From: an uncultured Bacteroidota bacterium | GTDB taxonomy: Bacteria; Bacteroidota; Bacteroidia; B-17B0; Aurantibacillaceae | Assembly (NCBI GenBank): GCA_937868675.1 | Contig: CALMNJ010000197.1 | Span: forward strand, 1 to 9,290 | Length of the DNA: 9,290 nucleotides | Reading direction: 5' to 3' | Part shown: piece after piece, positions 6,885 to 9,290 of the stretch | Position numbering within the stretch: the stretch's first letter is position 1 | How the letters are laid out: every line of letters begins with the position of its first letter | Notes under the pieces: generated by a model | What the model was told of the DNA's origin: nothing | Seen by the model: the letters and a program-made list of their open reading frames with translations, nothing else | Database searches by the model: none | Made by a program: the position numbers and the translations under genes

Positions 6885-6917
6885 GTTTTATCTGTTTAAT
6901 TCGTTACTGTTGCTTTA

Positions 6918-7952
6918 TTATTTTACCGCCACTGTTGTTTTAACCGGTTTTTGTTTTGCCAGCCATGCATTGTAATCTTCTTCGGAATCCACCACAAGAT
7001 TCATCTGCATGTTGTAGTGCGAGGCGCCACATATTTTGTTGCAGAGTAGCAGGTAGTCGAACTCAACAGCCTCCTTACCATCCTGCGCTCTTTGTTTGTT
7101 TATTCCGGCCATTAATTGTACCACATACGGATCTTTACGCATTTGCGCAGTGGTTTTGGTTGGTGTGAATTTGAACGTGGTTACCATGCCCGGCACACAG
7201 TTCATTTGAGCGCGGAAATGTGCCATGAGTGCGCTGTGTATCACGTCGCGGCTACGCATATGAAACTCTACCTCGCGACCAACCGGTATGTGAAATTCAT
7301 TTTTCACCAGAATATCGTCAAACCCGTTCACGTCTGCGGTATCCATACCCACAGCGTTACTCCCGCTTATTTGTTTGAAGTCGGTTTCGCCAAGCTTACC
7401 ATCTTTTCCGGCATAACGTGCTGTCCAGTCAAATTGTTTGGCATAAAGTTCCACAACTACCTTTTTGGTTTCGTCAGAGCGGGTCATAATCTCATTCCAG
7501 TATTTAAGACCAAAAATGATAATGAAGGCCAGGGCAACTGCGGGAACAACGGTCCACAACATTTCAAGTTTATTGTTGTGCGGATAAAACTCAGCTTTTG
7601 ACTTGCTATTGCCTCTATACTTATAAGCAAACCAAAAAAGAAAGGCATTTGTAACCAGGAAAATAAAAGTGATGAGGTACATATTGGCATCGAAGAGTGC
7701 ATCTACCTTTACACCATGTTCAGACGCAGCGGGTGGAAGTGAACGATCCATCCAGCGGTTAACCTGCCAAAAGAAGAAGATGAAAAACAATGCAACAAAC
7801 AACAAGAGAGCTTTTCCCATCATGTTATTATCGCTATCGCTTACCTGCCACTCTTTCGTTTTCTTTAAACCACGGCTCAACTCAATTATTCTCAATAACT
7901 GGTGACCGGCTATTATTAGTAGGATAATGGCTAACAGAACTAACAGATTCAT
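6918..7952 (-). CDS. coxB: Cytochrome c oxidase subunit II with CuA domain
   Basis: 344 aa. It accepts electrons from the cytochrome c partner through binuclear CuA and passes them to heme a of CoxA. Seen: four hydrophobic segments (about 2-20, 47-65, 92-112 and 134-150), more than the usual two, with the last two matching the standard subunit II hairpin. The periplasmic cupredoxin domain carries CuA ligands H239 (DVIHS), C304, C308, H312 and M315 in CNKICGASHYNM. The position normally Glu (CxExC) is Lys306. An insertion of roughly 30 residues precedes the Cys loop (MRKDPYVVQLMAGINKQ and onward), a form I associate with Bacteroidota. There is no fused cytochrome c domain, consistent with delivery by a cytochrome subunit of alternative complex III. 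It lies 52 bases after actF and 33 before coxA. Identification is certain. Confidence 0.97.
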   Translation of the reverse strand: MNLLVLLAIILLIIAGHQLLRIIELSRGLKKTKEWQVSDSDNNMMGKALLLFVALFFIFFFWQVNRWMDRSLPPAASEHGVKVDALFDANMYLITFIFLVTNAFLFWFAYKYRGNSKSKAEFYPHNNKLEMLWTVVPAVALAFIIIFGLKYWNEIMTRSDETKKVVVELYAKQFDWTARYAGKDGKLGETDFKQISGSNAVGMDTADVNGFDDILVKNEFHIPVGREVEFHMRSRDVIHSALMAHFRAQMNCVPGMVTTFKFTPTKTTAQMRKDPYVVQLMAGINKQRAQDGKEAVEFDYLLLCNKICGASHYNMQMNLVVDSEEDYNAWLAKQKPVKTTVAVK

Positions 7953-8004
7953 CGTATTGTATTTAAATGTTTATTATTTCGCTTTCTTCAGTAATTGGTA
8001 TTCA

Positions 8005-9237
8005 TCAGGTTGAATGGTGCAAACTTTCCTGCAGGAATGGATGATTCTTTACAAGTAGCGGCACTTTAGACAATGCATTAAGTACCGCGTATATGAACAA
8101 TCCGAGGAAGAAAAGGAAGTTACCAAGTTCCATCCAGCTGAGTCCGGTCCAATGATGACCAACTGTACCAGGCATCACAATCATGATCAAATCCATGTAG
8201 TGTCCTGCAAAAATGATGGTTCCTACAAACATCAGGAAGAAAAAGTTGCGCTTACTGTCGCGGCTCATCAACATGACCATTGGTAGTGCAAAGTTCATAA
8301 AAAACACTGTCCACATTAATGCTTTATAATTTTCCCAGCGTTGCAGGAAATAAATAACCTCTTCAGGAATATCAGCGTACCAAATCAACATGAATTGCGA
8401 GAAGTAAAGGTATGTCCAAAGGAAAGAAATGGCAAACATCCATTTTCCCATATCGTGAATGGTGCTTTCAGTCACAAATTCAAGATACCCCTGCTTTTTA
8501 AGCCATATTACCAAAACAGTAATTGCCACCAAAGCGCTTATCCACATGCCAGCAAAAATATACCATCCAAAAAGAGTTGAGAACCAGTGGGTGTCTATAC
8601 TCATAATCCAATCCCATGAGGCCGTGGATGAAGTAACGGCGAACAACACCATAAACCAGGCGCCCAATTTCACATTTTTCCAGTGGTAACTATTATTAAC
8701 ATCTACTTCAAGCTTGTCGGCTTCATGCGAGTTCTTAATAAGCGCACGGGTAAACCACCACCAGCCAATCATATACAAAATTGTTCTGGTCCACCAGAAC
8801 CAACCGAAGTAGCCTATTTTGTCTGCAATTTTTTGATCGTAGGCTTCGCTTGACGGGTCGGCTATACCGCTGGTCATCCAGTGATAAATATGATGCACAT
8901 GGGCCTGACCCAGAATAAACAGAAGTAACATAAGTGAAAGACCGATGGGCAGATAGGATGCAACCGCTTCGATAACCCGTTTTATTGTTGTTGACCAACC
9001 TGCCTCGGCAGCATACTGAAGGCCAAGAAAAAAAGCGGCTGCGAGAGAGAGTGCGGTGAAAAAGAAAGTGCCGGCAAATACATTGCTCCATGCCCTGGTG
9101 TGATGGTATTCAGCATCCCCCTCAACCTTATCACTCATAAACATAAGAATGATGGAAAGAATGCCCACAGCCATCAGCGTGAAGGAAAGCATTTTTGCTT
9201 TCGACGGAACTGTAAAGTTTAATTTTTCGGTATTCAT
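8005..9237 (-). CDS. actF: Alternative complex III quinol-side membrane subunit ActF
   Basis: 410 aa. Part of the quinol:cytochrome c oxidoreductase that replaces bc1 in many Bacteroidota and couples to the aa3 oxidase. Seen: about ten hydrophobic helices (from about 17-34 to about 370-388), in line with ActF of the known complexes. Hallmark runs are TASWDWIMSIDTHWFSTLFGW (split around residues 205-225, diagnostic for the ActC/ActF pair) and WYADIPEE (286-293). His-rich loops occur at 113-119 and 360-362. It lacks heme and iron-sulfur motifs, as expected, and the related NrfD-like subunit ActC would lie further upstream. Called ActF and not ActC because it is the smaller paralogue and sits directly before coxB. 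The ATG at 9237 is preceded by an A-rich leader 20 bases after the preceding stop. It ends in tandem TGA TGA codons. Confidence 0.93.
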   Translation of the reverse strand: MNTEKLNFTVPSKAKMLSFTLMAVGILSIILMFMSDKVEGDAEYHHTRAWSNVFAGTFFFTALSLAAAFFLGLQYAAEAGWSTTIKRVIEAVASYLPIGLSLMLLLFILGQAHVHHIYHWMTSGIADPSSEAYDQKIADKIGYFGWFWWTRTILYMIGWWWFTRALIKNSHEADKLEVDVNNSYHWKNVKLGAWFMVLFAVTSSTASWDWIMSIDTHWFSTLFGWYIFAGMWISALVAITVLVIWLKKQGYLEFVTESTIHDMGKWMFAISFLWTYLYFSQFMLIWYADIPEEVIYFLQRWENYKALMWTVFFMNFALPMVMLMSRDSKRNFFFLMFVGTIIFAGHYMDLIMIVMPGTVGHHWTGLSWMELGNFLFFLGLFIYAVLNALSKVPLLVKNHPFLQESLHHST

Positions 9238-9257
9238 AATTTCTTTCTTCAGTTAAA

Positions 9258-9290
9258 TTATTTTTTCATCTCTGCTACTTTTCCCTCTTC
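9258..9290 (-). CDS. actE: 3' end of the upstream gene, probably actE (cytochrome c subunit)
   Basis: Only ten codons and a TAA are visible, reading EEGKVAEMKK-stop. The charged tail and the 20-base gap to actF fit the C-terminus of the monoheme cytochrome c subunit that precedes actF in Bacteroidota operons. A second frame is also open across this short stretch, ending at a TAA a few bases further on, so the frame choice rests on composition and gene order. The name is inferred from synteny alone. Confidence 0.4.
   Translation of the reverse strand, partial: EEGKVAEMKK

Noticed and set aside
7116..7601. Plus-strand open frame of 161 codons antisense to coxB
   Set aside because: It mirrors the conserved CuA region and is explained by the codon use of coxB.

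Overview
The window looks like chromosomal DNA from a member of the Bacteroidota. The evidence is the gene order actE-actF-coxB-coxA (alternative complex III joined to an aa3-type oxidase), the lineage-style CuA motif CNKICGASHYNM, A-rich rather than strongly Shine-Dalgarno-like leaders, a candidate promoter of the TTG-N20-TAnnTTTG type, and a DUF1571-like protein with an inserted LysM-like segment. The genus cannot be named from the sequence. Apart from the first gene, everything is read from the minus strand, so the biological order runs from high to low coordinates.

Respiratory end (9290 down to 5017). The window opens in the probable last codons of actE. It continues with actF (a quinol-side membrane subunit of alternative complex III), coxB (subunit II, with the CuA domain) and coxA (subunit I, with hemes a and a3 and CuB). 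A strong intrinsic terminator follows coxA. Together these genes describe a quinol to cytochrome c to oxygen electron path built as a supercomplex, with proton pumping by the oxidase. No subunit III or IV gene follows coxA before the terminator.

Middle and left (4929 down to 852). First comes a lipoprotein archaemetzincin (M54 zinc protease). After a candidate promoter there is a compact run of genes. It begins with a single-TM protein that resembles a degenerate metallopeptidase and appears split by a -1 frameshift near 3545. Next is a polytopic GT-C-like glycosyltransferase (8-nt overlap with the preceding gene), then a PqqB-like metallo-beta-lactamase-fold protein (3-nt gap). Tight spacing suggests these are co-transcribed. 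Their joint role is not evident; envelope work is a plausible but unproven theme.

Left edge (1 to 820). A plus-strand DUF1571-like protein with a LysM-like segment is probably cut by the window edge, because its frame stays open to base 2. It converges on the MBL gene, and a small perfect hairpin lies between the two stops.

No RNA gene, CRISPR array, insertion sequence or phage gene is visible, and no gap exceeds 300 bases. I found no clear candidate for a wholly new system. The best leads are the split pseudo-peptidase gene, the MBL protein lacking the usual metal-site Asp, and the lipid-anchored archaemetzincin.
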